Assembly: GCA_026018925.1 (NCBI GenBank)
Contig: JAKSZU010000029.1
Coordinates: 13,105,863 to 13,169,862 of the forward strand
Direction of reading: 5' to 3'
DNA: 64,000 bases
Source: Tupaia tana
Lineage: Eukaryota > Chordata > Mammalia > Scandentia > Tupaiidae
The position numbers and the translations under genes were made by a program. The notes under the pieces were generated by a model. The model saw only the letters and a program-made list of their open reading frames with translations, had not been told where the DNA came from and did no database searches. Positions 22,046 to 35,285 of this stretch are shown here, one piece after another; positions within the stretch are counted from its first letter, which is position 1, and each line of letters begins with the position of its first letter.

Positions 22046-23915
22046 TTTAGTTAGCTGACTTGTACTTCCTTCTTTATTTGAATCAACCCCAAGTACAACT
22101 AATTCTGAGAGATTGGAATAGAAACCAACATCTAAAGCTGGCTACCTTTAACCTTCTTGGATTGATAGAGAAGGCCATTTCCCAAAAACACAGTTGAGAA
22201 GTATATCTCATCTTCCCTACCAACACTACAAAATCAACTCCAAAAAATTAGGAGGGTGTCTGTAATCCATTAGATGACCAAAAACCAGTACAGAGACACA
22301 AGAGATATGAAGAAAAAAAATAAAATATTCCTCCCTCAAGGGAACAGAAATATTCTTCCTCAACCAAAAAGTACAAAAGAAGTCACAGAAATACCAGAAA
22401 AAGAATACAGAATGTTCAAATGGTAAAACTGAATGAGATGAAAGAAAAAACGGACAACCATCTCCAGATGAGGAAATCATTCCAAGCAGTAGGAAGACAG
22501 AGACAGAGTGAGCATAAAAGAAAAGAAAAAGAATTTCATAAAGAGACAAACACCATAAAAAAGAATTAAACAAAACTCCTAGAGATAAGGACTGTAACAC
22601 AAAAAAATTAAAACAAAACAAAACAAAACAAAAAACCTCCCTTTAAAGTATTAATAGCAGATTAGACCATGCAGAAGATAGAATCTCTGATCTGGAAGAC
22701 AAAGCCATTCATTTAGACAAAACTACCAAAAAGAATAAAGAAAAAAATTGTTGGGGATAAAAAACAGCCCATTCCTGAGAATTAAGCCAGAAAGAAAGAA
22801 AGCAGAAGGCAGTTGAAAGCAACCCCATTCCTAGACAAAAAGCCAAAGGGACTCCAAGGCCAACCAGATAGAGCTCCAGGCATGAGCTGTGTCTCAAGAT
22901 GTTTGGTGACATTCCACAGCCAAAATACTGTCTAACTACTAAGTTAATGATAGCTACCGATCTTATACCAAGAATACAGCCTACAAAGAATGTTATGTAT
23001 ACTGTATTCTGTTCTCTATGGCTAAACTCACTACCTATTTAATTTAGAATATATGGGTTCTGCTTTGGCACAGTTTTGCTTTTGCTCCAAAAGAGCTTTA
23101 GCCCCCCTCTTTTAATTTTTCCTCATCTCTTGCCTCGATTCTTTTTAACAGCCTAACTTCAAGCCCTGAGGTTTTCACAAATAACCCCTCAAAATGAAGA
23201 TGACATACCCAGAAATACTAGACACCATTAAACACCCAAATATCTGAATAATTGGTATTCCAGAAAGTGAAGAATATGACTATAGCAACAAAAACTTATC
23301 CCATGAAATATTTGAAGAAATCTTTCCAAACCTAGAGAAACATTCAGACATCAGACCCAGCAAACACAAAGGACCCCAATTGGGATAAACCTAAGAAGAC
23401 TCTTTCGATGGTACATCATAGCCAGATTGATCAAGATAAAAGGCAGAGTTCTAAAAATGGCAAGAGAGAAATACAGTCATTTACAAATTGTTATCCTACT
23501 AGGCTACCATCAGATCTCTTGACTGAAACAATGCAAACAAGAAAAGAACGGGAAGACATATTCAAAACAATGAAAGAAAGACAATTTCAACCAATGCTAC
23601 ACCAAGTGAGATTATCCTACAAATTGGAAGAACACAAAAATATCACTTCCAGATTTTTTATTTTTAAAAAAGAAAACTGAAAAAATTTATCAACACTAGA
23701 GAAGATACTCACGAAATACTGAAGGGTATACTATATCAGAAAAACTAAAAAGACACAAACAGAAATAAGAGAATGAAAAGAAACTGGAAGATGGCTAACA
23801 AAATGGCAGTGATAAGTCAGTAAATATCAATAATTGTGTAGAATGTTAGTGGATTAAATGTTCTAATTAAAAGATACACATAGACTGAAAGTAGAGGGCT
23901 AGAAATTGTGTATTT
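22046..23915 (+). mobile_element. L1 fragment: ORF1 and start of ORF2
   Basis: The ORF1 coiled-coil part decays through 22290-22748 (DHAEDRISDLEDK-like near 22665-22700). After a solo LTR it resumes at 23192 with the RNA-binding core (IIGIPESEEYDYSN-like near 23250) and the C-terminal domain at 23490-23670 (TRLPSDLLTETMQTRKERED). The ORF1 end and ORF2 start (ISIIVXNVSGLNVLIKR-like) lie near 23820-23880. ORF2 then has an internal deletion and stops near 23915. Many stops and frameshifts are present. It lies directly downstream of the monomer array. Confidence 0.8.
22749..23191 (+). mobile_element. Solo LTR, probably class I ERV
   Basis: The 443-bp insert in L1 ORF1 begins TGTTGGGG and ends CCCCTCA. 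It is flanked by a 4-bp direct repeat, AAAT, at 22745-22748 and 23192-23195. TG...CA ends, short terminal inversion and a 4-bp duplication fit a gammaretrovirus-type LTR. CTATTTAATTTAGAATATAT may be the TATA region. Orientation is inferred from the AT-rich part being left of the CT-rich part. I do not recognise the family, and no internal retroviral sequence is left. Confidence 0.55.
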
Positions 23916-24019
23916 ATTACAAATAAATACATAAATACCATTTACAAACTAAATAGTAATTAAAGTAAAAAATTAAAACCAGCTTCAACTAACACCAGTG
24001 CCTTAATTATCATGCCATC

Positions 24020-24105
24020 TTCTGGCCCCACTCTTTCCCTTTTTGTCTTCTCTAGTGAACAAATGTGCCCCATAGCAAAACTTAATAAATAAATAAAACA
24101 AAAAT
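24020..24105 (+). mobile_element. SINE tail remnant
   Basis: CTTTTTGTCTTCTCTAGTGA and CCCCATAGCAAAACTTAATA match the 3' end of the SINE family, followed by AATAAATAAA. The head is absent. Confidence 0.5.
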
Positions 24106-24206
24106 ACTAAAACTAAGAATTCATTAGCTAATCAATCTTAATAGTTTAGATATGGGAAATTTACTAAAAGATGATTGGAAAAGAGAAGTTATAAGAAGCA
24201 ATCAGA

Positions 24207-25815
24207 GGCCAGCAGTTCCAGGCACCAGGCAGACTGAGGCTGCAGGCCCGACCCTTCTTAATCTCCACGCATCCCAAACGTTCCTTCTCCTTGGACCCCA
24301 GGTTGGTTGTCTGGGACTTTAAGGCGAACTCCCACCCCACCCCACCCGCAATCCGGATCGAGCCGGCCCAGCAGTTCCGGGCACCAGGCAGACTCAGGCT
24401 GCAGGCGCAACCAACCTGGTCCTGTCACTCAGCTTCTGACCCTTTCCCACTAGCCTTTGGACTCTTTGAATTTTGGGGATTTGAGTATCACGCAATGCGC
24501 GCCGCGCGATTTCTTTTTATCATTTTATTGTTCTTTGCTGTTGGGGTGTTGCTTATTAGGTCAATTGAAGGATCACCCCTCCTTAAAGACAGTGAGGACT
24601 TTGGGCCATCCTGGGTAGTGGCAACAGTTAATGGTAATTGTGAGCAACAGGTAGGCCAATCATAAGGGAAATCATCAATTTTCTAAGCCTCGTACAACTT
24701 TTGACAATCAGAGATACCTTAAATAAGTTAGGAAAAAACATACAGATTACCTGATGACTAGGAGCAATTGCAGAGGTTCAAGAAATATGAGCAACCAACA
24801 AAAAGCCTCTCCCTCAAGGGAAATCATCAAGCTTACATCACCCACAATCAATACAACGGACGTCATGGGACATGTCTGATAAGGAATTCACAATTATTTG
24901 TAGTGACCAAACTAACTGAGATGGAAGAGAAAAGGAGCTCCAAGAGATGAGGAAGTCCTTCAATGACTTGAAAGAAGAAATGGATACCTTAAACAAAAAC
25001 CAGATGGAACTTTTAGGATTGAAGAATGTGATACAGGAAATCAAAACCTCCCTTGAAAGTATTAAAAGTAGGTTAGACCAGGCAGAAGATCGAATCTCTA
25101 ATGTAGAAGACAAAACATCTGACCTAAAGAAAGTATCAAGAAGATTGAGAAAACAACTATGAAAAATGAAGATAATATACGAGGAATACTGGATACCATC
25201 AAGCGCCCCAACAAACGGATAATTGGTATTCCAGAAGAGGAAGAAAATAATAAGGGCCTAGATAATTTATTCCATGAGATCCTGGAAGAAAACTTTCCAA
25301 ATCTAGAAAGGCATTCAAATTCCAGACCCAGGAAATACAAAGGACCCCGGGTAGAATCAACCCAAGAAGATCCTCTCCAAGGCACATCATAGCCAGACTG
25401 GCAAAAAAAAAACAGACAAAGACAAGATACTAAAGTTGGCAAGACGGAAATGCCAGGTTACTTACAAAGGTCACCCCATCAGGCTAACATCGGATCTCTC
25501 GGCGGAAACAATGCAGGAAAGGAAAGAATGGGGAAGCATAGTAAAAGTGTTGAGTGAAAGACAATTTCAATCAAGAATACTATACCCAGCAAAATTATCT
25601 TTCATATGGGAAAAAAAGAAAAAAACATTCCCAAATAAACAAAATTTGAAGGAATTTACCAACTCCAGACCAGCTCTTCAAGAGGTTCTGAAGGGAGTAC
25701 TATACCAGGAAAACTAAAAATTAGACAGTTATACGAGAACAAAAAGCAACCAAGAAAATGGCTCACTTAATGATAGGATCAGGAACGGAAATATCAATAA
25801 TCACATTGAATGTCA
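24207..25815 (+). mobile_element. Young L1, 5' part, cut by the assembly gap
   Basis: This is the same element as 46207-52110. It holds the GC-rich 5'UTR, the whole ORF1 region and the first 58 bases of ORF2 (ISIITLNV), then Ns. The 5'UTR contains a unit of about 37 bp, CAGCAGTTCCAGGCACCAGG and on, twice (about 24209 and 24369), 160 bp apart. Compared with the second copy, an extra G at 24867-24869 (CATGGGACATG versus CATGGACATG) shifts the ORF1 frame. Confidence 0.93.
24291..24665 (+). other. Open frame of 124 codons within the L1 5'UTR
   Basis: The frame runs through the L1 leader with a hydrophobic run, ARFLFIILLFFAVGVLLI, that could span a membrane. The second copy lacks one C (GCCGGCCAG versus GCCGGCCCAG), which breaks the frame, so I do not think it is a protein. 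It is recorded because leader frames do exist in some L1s. Confidence 0.15.
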
Positions 25816-25915
25816 NNNNNNNNNNNNNNNNNNNNNNNNNNNNNNNNNNNNNNNNNNNNNNNNNNNNNNNNNNNNNNNNNNNNNNNNNNNNNNNNNNNNN
25901 NNNNNNNNNNNNNNN
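25816..25915. other. Assembly gap, exactly 100 N
   Basis: One hundred Ns are the usual placeholder for a gap of unknown size. The left edge is L1 ORF2 start; the right edge is L1 ORF2 C-terminal sequence of a different, older element. Confidence 0.99.
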
Positions 25916-26117
25916 GGTGAGGTGGTGGAGAAAAAAGAACTCTCCTACACTGTTGGTGGGAATGTAAATGAGCACAACCACTCTGGAGTACAAGGTGGAG
26001 AAATCCTGGTGAAGCTGTAATTACTCAAAAAACAAGATAGAGAGACATTTCCACATCCATGTTTTGCAGGAGCCACAGTATTTATGACAAGGAATCAACA
26101 TAAGTGTTGAATAACTA
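25916..26117 (+). mobile_element. L1 ORF2 C-terminal relic (second copy)
   Basis: GTTGGTGGGAATGTAAATGA and the following bases are the end of the old L1 relic also present at 3894-4095. Confidence 0.75.
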
Positions 26118-26197
26118 AGGACCACATCAAACAATGTGGTAGGAAGGCAGAAGGAAGTAGGGAGATGCAAGAGGTGTAGCTGAGGATCCTGCACACT

Positions 26198-27145
26198 TTC
26201 AAAATTACCATTTCTCCAACTAAACCACCTGCAGTTTCACTAGGGTTGCTATCCCCTACCTTTGAACTTATCAGTCTTCTAAACTATCCTGATCATTATG
26301 TAAGACAGAATATCTAGCATGTCAAGGACCCAACCTTATGACCTGTGGCTAAAATAAGTAAACCATGGGAACTGAGTATGGGAACTGATGATGCTGCCTA
26401 ACACAGGTCTATTTGTACACCAGAAATCCAGAATGGAACCGCTTGAAAGAGAACCTGAGATTCAAAAGAAAAAGCTGGATAAACTAAAATCTAAGGTCAA
26501 CAAAAGAGAAAATACTCTAACACAAAAGTACCTAAAATTATCAAATTCCATATGCCAAATACCTTCACTAGAAGAAATGCAATAGTTGAGAAGTTCTAAT
26601 AGACAACTCCAGATTGACACTGACTGCTTAACCAAAGACACTAATCTTTTTCAAGGACCGAGGATCACACTTTAATCACATTGCTATTGCTAACTTTTAT
26701 GACAATATTGGATTTGTAGGTTGTATGCCACAAAAATCCAAATTTCAAAGGTACTCCGTTAAAACACCAAACTCAAGACACAGAAGATGACAAGTAGACT
26801 GTAATTGTACTGCTGCTACCTTTTAGAATTATCCAGTCATGGGACCAGCAGTTGGTGTAATGGCTATGATGCTGGAATCCCATGTATTTGACCTCAATTC
26901 GATACTAGGTCACTGGCATAAACTCACACCAGGCGTGTGTGCATGAGTGCCCAAGAGCCCAAGAGGAGAACAGAGGAGAAGGGACTGTGGCGTGGCCATC
27001 CTTCCTGGGGGGTGATTTCTCACTTTCTCTGTCTCTCTCTGTCTTTTTGGTGACTACACATGCCCTATAGAAAAACCTCTGCAAAGAAAAAAAAGACTGA
27101 TCCAGTCTTAATTTGCTATGAACAGTGTGAAATGCTGTTATTCCT
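26198..27145 (+). pseudogene. TAB2P: TAB2 processed pseudogene (second copy)
   Basis: Same retrocopy as at 4177-5125, with the same TAG, frameshifts and SINE. One extra G near 26656 (CAAGGACCG versus CAAGACCG) changes the reading frame after LFQ, so the two copies differ in their breaks by one base. Confidence 0.85.
26839..27099 (+). mobile_element. SINE in the TAB2 pseudogene (second copy)
   Basis: Same insertion as 4817-5079 with the ATCCAGTC flanks (26831-26838 on the left). It has small indels in the GGGTCC and GGGG runs relative to the first copy. Confidence 0.85.
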
Positions 27146-27943
27146 GAGCAAGAAAGCCCTATAAGTTCTCTAAAACCACATTTGAAGTTCAAGAACCTAG
27201 TCTGTCTTTTGAGAAGAGTTTCCACGGCTACATAGAATTTTGTCAGATTGAAGATGCGACAAAACAGCATTGTACTAATATTAAATGTCAGTCCACAGAG
27301 CTAATAATACCTCAGTGTAATGTCCTTGGCAGGTGAAATTCATCCCAAGGGAAAGTATAATAGCCTTTTGTTAACTGTTTTCTGTTTTCCCTATCGTGGT
27401 TAAGCATGACCATGTCTTCTTTAAAGTCTTACCTGAAAAAACCAATGTCTTAAAATAAAAAAAAGCATTAATGACATCAGACGATACACAAAATAATCTT
27501 ACTCTGTACTTTGACCTCAGGAGTGCCAATGTTTTGTGAAAACATACAGATGATGCACAGTGAATTGCAGAAAAATATTGCAAGAATCATGTTGGGGATA
27601 TTTAGGACATCTGAAGGAAAGCTGGAGAAAAAGAAAAACAAGCAAACTTGAACTCTGAAGCAACCTCAAACATCTCTTATTTTGATGATATATTTTTGTA
27701 AGGAAAATAAATATTCAGATGATCAGGATTGTATATAACTAAATGAAATGAGAAAAGACATCATAACAGCATACATTTAAGAAGACAGAATTATAAAATC
27801 ATATACCAGTGCTTAGAGTGGAGTTAAATGAAGTGCTGAAATACTGCAAAAGATAGGCAATAACATGAACTGTCTCTCACTATAAATATACATGGGTATG
27901 TTTCAAATAGGATTACTAACAAAAAATTTATTTAATCAGTAAT

Positions 27944-29928
27944 AAATAATCTTCCAACAAAGAAAAGTGCAAGTCCCAATCGTTACACTTCTGAATTGTA
28001 CAAAACTTTAGAAAGAAGAGATAACTTCCATTCTACTCAAATAATTTCTACAGGTGCAAAAGGAAGAAATCCTCCAAATTAATTTTAAAAACCTCCATCA
28101 CCCCTCATCTCCAAAAGAGATAAAGATGTAACAAAAAAGGAAAAATACAGACAAATATCTAATTAATATGAATGTAAAACTTCTCAACAAGGTACTAAGA
28201 AATTACATGTAATGACACATTAAAAATATTATACACCACACCACATCCAGGTAGGCTTTATTTCGAGAATCCAAGAATGGTTCATATACACAAAATTATA
28301 AATGTAATACACCATATTAACAGGAAAATGGATAAAAAACATATGATAATATCAATCAATGCAGAAAAAGTATTTGATAAAACACAACATCCCTTCATGA
28401 TTAATAAACTCAGCAAAATCAGCATAGAAATAACATTTCTCAACACAATAAAAGCCATATATGAAAAACTGTAGCTAACATCACACTGAATGGAGAAAAG
28501 GATAAAGCTTTCTACCTAAAACCAGGAACAAAACAAAGCTGCCCACTTTCTCCACTCCTTTTTCATGTATTACTGGAAGTCCAAGCTGATAAAATCAGAC
28601 AAATAACTACAATAAAAGGCATTAAAATAGGGGAAGAAGGTAAATTATCTCTACTTGCATATGACATGATTAAATACATAGAAAATCTAAAAGAATCCAG
28701 ATAAACAGGGAAAGAAAAAAAAACTTTTAGAAATAATAAATGAATACAGTGAACTGGCTGGATACAAAATCAACACGCAAAAGTCTGTAGCAATTCTATA
28801 CATGAAAAGAAACAGACTGAGATAGACTTGAAAAAGTTATCCCACTTACAAGAGCTGCAAAACGCATAAGATACCTAGGAATAAAAACTATAACCTACAA
28901 AGAAGTCAAAGACCTCTACAAGGAAAAATATGACAAACTTAAAAATTAATTTGAAGATAACATAAAGCATGGAAAAAACAGAATCCCACCTTCCTGTACT
29001 GGAAGAATTGATATAATCAAAATGTCAATCCTACCGATGCAATCCTTATCAAATTACCAGAGATAGTCTACACAGACATAAAAAGAAAATCATAGAATTT
29101 GTCTAGAATCATTAAAGACACAGTGTTGTCAAAGCAATTCTGTTCAAGAGTGGAGTAGGAGACATCTCACTCCCTGACTCCAAAATATATGATAAGGCTG
29201 TAATAATCAAAACAGCATGGTAACTAGCACAGAAACAGACAGGTTGATTAATGGAAAGAGAATAGAAATCCCAGAAATAAACTACCTGACCCAAAATATA
29301 TTACGAAGCTCTGATCATCAAAACAGCATGGTATTGGCATAAAAACAAACATGTGGACAATTGGAACCAATACAAACCCCAGAAATAAATCCCCAAACAT
29401 ATAGCCAATTGTTTTCTAACAAAGGGCACCAGTCAATCTAATGGAGAAAAGAAAACCTCTTTAGCAAATGGGGCTGGAAAAATTGGGCCTCAAACTGCAG
29501 AAAGATAAATCTGGACCCCAATATCTCACAATAAAGGAAAATTAAATCAAAATAGATCAAAGATCTAAACTCAAGACCTCAAACTATAAAACTACTGGTG
29601 AATAATGCAGGGGAAACTCATGAAGACATTGGCGTAGGCAAGGACTTAGTAAATAAGACCCCCAAAACACAGGCAATAACCCTAAAAATAAACAAGGGCA
29701 AATATGTCATTTCAAAAGCATCTGTACAGCAAAAGAAAGAATTATAGTGAATTGACAACCCTTGAAGTGGGAAAATATATTTGCAAAATATGCCTCAGAT
29801 AGGGGTCTAGTAACTAGAATATACAGAGAACTCAAGTAGTGCACCTGAAAAAAAAATGAAAGAAAAGATTAGCCCAATTAAAAGATGGTCAAATGAGCTC
29901 AACCTCTCTAAAGAAAACGTAAAAACAG

Positions 29929-29990
<62 letters not shown>

Positions 29991-30739
29991 AATGCTCAAC
30001 ATCCCTTATCACAAGGAACATACAAAGCAAAACCACAATGAGATACCACCTAACCCTAGTCAGAATGGCTAAGATTAAGAAAATAAACAATGATAAGTGC
30101 TGGTGAGGTTGTGGTGAAAAGGAAACTCTCTACACTGTTGGTGGGGATGTAAATTAGTTCAGCCACTATGAAGAACAATAGGGAGGATCCTCAAAAACCT
30201 ACAAATAGAACTACCATATGATCCATATGATCAGGACTTCCAGTCCTGAGTACCTACCCAAAGTTTAGGAATACATTCAATCAGAAAAGTACTTGCACAT
30301 CCATGTTTACTGTGGCATTATTCACAATTGCTAAGATATGGAAATGACCCAAGCAGCCATGAACACATGAATAGACTGAAAAAGGGTGGCACATATATAT
30401 TATTGAATACTACTCAATCATTAAGAAAAAAAAAAAAAAAAACCAAGGAGACCTTGGCAGTTGATAAAAAGTGGCTGAAAATGAAAGATTTACTGCTAAG
30501 CAAAACAAAAGAGAATATGAAAGAGAGGCATTTTGTCCCCACTCAATATATACTGAATATCTGTACTGTATGGCAGAAACTGAAATATTAGAAGATATAA
30601 AAGCAAGGAGAGAAATTGTGGATACTAGAGACAGTGTCAGGGGGAGATGGTGGAGGGAAAGGAGGGAATCAAGAGGGAAAAGAAAAAAGCAAAACATTTA
30701 ATGGACACAAAAATGGAAAATTATTTGTTTTGTTGATAA
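27944..30739 (+). mobile_element. Decayed L1 ORF2 to 3' end (second copy)
   Basis: Counterpart of 5925-8700. It includes a 5-bp longer stretch near 28883 (AAAAACTATAACCTAC versus AAACCTAACC) and a longer AT run at 29931-29986. Confidence 0.85.
29931..29986. repeat. (AT)28 microsatellite (second copy)
   Basis: Seven units longer than at 7907-7948. Confidence 0.95.
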
Positions 30740-30758
30740 TGTGTATGGCAATATCTTT

Positions 30759-31021
30759 TTTTTTTTTTTGAGAGGTTTTTTCACATAGGGCACGTGCGCT
30801 CGCCAGACAGACAGAGAGAGACATAGAGACAGAAAGCGAGAAATCACCCCCAGGGGGGATGGTCACGCCACAATCCCTTCTCCTCCATTCTCCTCTCGGG
30901 ATCTTAGGCATGCACGCACACGCGCCCGGCGTGAGTTTCAAGCCACCGGGTCCGGGACGCGAACCGCAGTCGACTACGTGGGAGTCCAGCGACATAGCCA
31001 TTACGCTAACTGCTGGTTCCC
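30759..31021 (-). mobile_element. Young SINE, minus strand (second copy)
   Basis: Same insertion as 8720-8984 with the perfect TATGGCAATATCTTT duplication at 30744-30758 and 31022-31036. Confidence 0.95.
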
Positions 31022-31491
31022 TATGGCAATATCTTTAACTAAACTAATATACAGTATATTCTTGCTGGAAAATTCATTTTGCATACTGTAATGATATACA
31101 GTGATTATATATATAAATTAATTAATCAGAAACAAATAAATAATACACGTGATCGCTAGAAATGTCAAGGTCTGGACTTTCAATATTTTTATTTGATATA
31201 CAGAAAAAATATGACAATTCTAGTTAATTTGACAATAGACCAGAATCCCTCACATGCAGGCATGTTTCTTTACAAATAGGCTTTGTTTTTTAGTGTCCTC
31301 TGCAGTTCTATATGAAGATTGATAAATATATTTTACTTGTTTTATTAATAAAATGTAATTTGGTTATCTTGGCTTTAGGGTTTTGTGATTTAGCTGGGTA
31401 AACTGTTTACAACAAGTAACTTTTGTGTGACTTAGTTAGGTAGGCTATTTTTATAACAGATACCTTATGTATAAAGCTTAAAAAAAATTTT

Positions 31492-31854
31492 AAAAAGGTG
31501 GCACATATACACAGTGGAATACTACTCACCCATAAAGAACAAAGAGATCCTGTCATTCAATGTGAAGTAAATAAATGAAGAAGAAATAATGGTAAATTAA
31601 ATAAGCCAAAAAATAAAAGACAATGTATGTCTCCAGTGAATGTATGCATATGCATTCTACAGAATAAACTAAAATATTTACAGATATAGAATTAGAGAAG
31701 GCAATTGTAGAAACCAAAGATGATAGGGGAGTGAGGAGGTGGGATATATTCAAAAGAAATTATTTAAGAGAAATGCATAAAAATGTATGTATACAAACAA
31801 ATGAGTTATGGCACAATATACCAGAACAGATAGAAACGGATGTTGACAATCTTA
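31492..31854 (+). mobile_element. L1 3'-end fragment (second copy)
   Basis: Counterpart of 9455-9817, followed by the same GT/TA microsatellite at 31858-31954. Confidence 0.65.
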
Positions 31855-31886
31855 AGTTTGTGTGTGTTTATGTGTGTGTATACGTA

Positions 31887-31920
<34 letters not shown>

Positions 31921-32459
31921 CATATATATATATACACATATGTATGTATATATTTATCCACAAAACTAGTTGAATAAAAATGGAAGGTACACACATAAAG
32001 TAATGTTGTCTGATGAACATGACAATATCACAGATTTGATTGCTACACACTGCATGAATGCTTTGAGAAACCATATCGTATCTCATGAAGGTGTACAATT
32101 AGATATAAATTAAAGATTTAAAACCAGAAATAATGAAAAGATCAGTATACAAAACTCAAACCTCTGAAGCCATATTAGTAAAATGAGAAAATTCAAATAC
32201 ACCTATTTACAAAAAGAAAAAAATCACCTGCAGCCATGCAGCATATGTGTGATGCTCAGGCTCCATGGAAAGTTCTTGGGTTCACTTCCCAAGATTTCTG
32301 TGAACACACTAAGAATCTGCATGCCTATTGACCTTGATTGGCTAAATTGGAGCATGAACACTCCACTGAAGTGCCTATCTATTTTGTTTCTCTAGTGTCC
32401 TCATTGAAGAAATATGTATGTAACTACACATCTCTCTGTATATATCAAAACAACTTCTT

Positions 32460-32729
32460 GGGACCAGCAGTAGCGTAATGGCTATGTCGCTGGACTCCCA
32501 CGTAGTCGACCGCGGTTCGAGTCCCGGACCCAGCGGCTTAAACTCACGCCGGGCGCGTGTGCGTGCGTGCCCAAGATCCCGAGAGGAGAATGGAGGGGAA
32601 GGGATTGCGGCGTGGCCATCCCCCCTGGGGGGTGATTTCCTGCTTTCTATCTCTCTGTCTTTCTCTGTCTGTCTGGCGAGCGCACGCACCCTATAGCAAA
32701 AACCTCTCCAAAAAAAGAAAAAAAAAAAA
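32460..32729 (+). mobile_element. Young near-consensus SINE (second copy)
   Basis: Same insertion as 10423-10692 with the AAAACAACTTCTT duplication. Confidence 0.96.
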
Positions 32730-33458
32730 AAAACAACTTCTTATGACAAGAATAAAAATACAAAGCAAATTTCAAAGTAAAACAGCAAGTCACAGCACAA
32801 AAATTTATTTTCCCAGTAAGAATCAGTATCCCAATAGAAAAATGAGGAAAGAATAATGCTTCCTATGCTCTAACATCTTTAATTAATGTTTATATGATTC
32901 CACTAATTATTTAAATTTTTATTAATTTTATCTAAAAGATGGTGGAAATACATAAAAATTAAAATTAAACTTCAATACTTTTTCACCTAACTCATTCAAC
33001 TAAAAACCAAATGTTTACAAAACCTCTTTTAGACTGCAATGGACAAGCAACATACTGTTGTGTCTTACCTCAAAATAACACATACTTCAAATCTGAGCAA
33101 TCTTAACGATTTATACAGTGACAACCTACTGCAAATCACCATAAACTGCTACCTATATTACTCCCACAGGTTCTTAAATGAAATATCTCCTACTGAACTT
33201 TCCCTGAGAAAAACACTAGAGATTAAAACGTCAGAGAAGTTTTTGGTAATTACATGGAAGAATGACAAAAATCATTCATTCATAGGCCTCAAAAAATACT
33301 TTTTTGACACTTGCCAAATTCTGAAGCTCTAAAGAACAGGAGGCTAAACCCAAAGTTAAAAATTATGTAAGGTGGCATGAGATTTATTCATTCCCCTTTT
33401 GCTAAAAAGTCCCACCAGAAGAAGAGGCTAAATTACTACTAAATCTCAGCGGAAAACA

Positions 33459-33486
33459 CCCCATGTGTCAGTCGTCACACATGGGG
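33459..33486. repeat. 10-bp inverted repeat (second copy)
   Basis: Same hairpin as 11422-11449. Confidence 0.9.
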
Positions 33487-33738
33487 CATTTTGAATGGTA
33501 TCCTCTACATGTAAATAAACACCTCAGTGAGTAGTTGAGTCAGAAAACTACCTTTTAAAAGGCTGATCATTTTTAAATCTGCTGAAAATGATAAAGTCCA
33601 AACTCTCAGTCTATATATCAAAAGCTGTATAACCTAATGAATGAATAGATCTCCAAAAAAACATTCAGTCAGCTGAAGTTCTGGGAGATAATCTCTTAAC
33701 TTTAGGAATTGCTAATCTGGTAGAAATATCTTTGTCTA

Positions 33739-34731
33739 GACTATGGCTATGGGTTATATGGATAATCTATGCTTACAATGTCATTTATGACTGTATATAT
33801 AGAGTCATATGGTTAAAGAATGTGTGGATGTGTGGTAAAGTGAAAAAAATCACATGGTGGGCAAGCATGTCTATGTAGCCAAACCCCAAACTCTGAACAA
33901 TGGCTTGGATGAGACTCTCATGTTTGCAGTGTCCTGTGGGTGCTGTCACCCATTACTGTTGGGAAAAATAGGCAACATCAACAGAATTCTACTGAGAGAA
34001 AACAACTGGAAACTTGAGCAAATGACCTACAGAACCTACCTTGTACATCATGTCCCTGGCTGATTTTAGTGGATTCTTGCATAGTAATATAACAGTGACT
34101 ATAAAAACCTTCCTAGGTTCATAATTGCCTCTAGAAATTACAAGGCCAGAGGTGATTTGGGGGATCATATCACCTTAACTTGCATACATACAGTTGGTAT
34201 CATAAAAGTCATAGTCTTAAAAAATAGCCAAACTCACATAGCAAAAGACAATGCAAACATAACTACAGGAAAGCATATAATAGCCAAACTGTCCCAAACT
34301 AGAAATTGTTATAACAGATAAAGATCTGGTAAGATACAAATGAGAATATTGGAAATAAAAAATAAGCAGGGACCCATATAAATTTATCTTCTTTTTAAAC
34401 TTTTAAAAAAGGCATTGGTTGGGGCCAGCAGGTGGTGAAGTAGTAAATGTGTTGGACTCCCACATGGCTGACCACAGTTTGAGTCTCAGACTTGGTGGTT
34501 TGCTTCCTCACTTCCCCCACCATGAGTGTAAGTGCCCTAAGCAAAATAAAATGATAATAAATAAAATTAAATAAATAATTTTTTTGTAAAAAAGGCAGTG
34601 TCCATAACATATAGCTATGGGCTATATGGATAACCCATGCTTACAATGTAATTTATGACTATAGGTCTTGAGTCATGTAGTTAAAGCTGAGTGTGGAATG
34701 TATAGAAAAGTGAAAGAAGTCACATGTTGGG
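33739..34731 (+). repeat. Direct-repeat pair with a SINE between (second copy)
   Basis: The two 120-bp members are at 33739-33861 and 34612-34731. The short SINE between them lies at 34423-34587. Confidence 0.7.
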
Positions 34732-35226
34732 AGTATAATATGTACAATGTAAAATGCATGATGACATGGTAGAGAAACTAAGAAAAGTGCAAGTACACTA
34801 TTATAGAGTTTTTGTACACAAACTGGTGTAATGTAAATGTTTGACGGTACATTAAAAGTCAAATGTGATATTGTGAACCACAAAACAACCATTTCAAAAA
34901 TGTTGCACTTAAGGTAACAAAAAGTTTATGGACCATATATAAACAAGAAATACATTAAATCTGTCATGTAGGCATTACTTCACCTTTACCTAATTTGTAT
35001 ATAAGTGACTTTCATGGAAGACAGACTGGATTCATGCAGTAAAAAAATACTAAGAACATTTTAAACAGTCCAGGGTAGAGAAAATGAAGCTACAAAACAC
35101 ACAGAAGAAATTAATTAATAGTAGAAAAGAGATATTATCATATGAACAACTTAAAAATAACAAGACACATGAAATAATGGCAAAGCGCTTAGCCTAAAGA
35201 ACACTATTAAAAAGTAAATACACATG

Positions 35227-35239
35227 TACATATATATAA

Positions 35240-35285
<46 letters not shown>

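Larger units (their letters stand above)
3894..25815. repeat. First copy of a 21.9-kb near-identical duplication
   Basis: This stretch recurs at 25916-47811 in the same order and orientation. The position offset drifts only from 22022 to 21996. Differences are mostly single-base indels, microsatellite lengths and a few substitutions. Examples of substitutions are C10820/T32857, C12835/T34872, G15461/A37482 and G16589/C38610; the first three are C/T or G/A changes at CpG sites. It ends at the 100-N gap inside L1 ORF2. See the matching entry and the findings for the allele-versus-duplication question. Confidence 0.97.
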
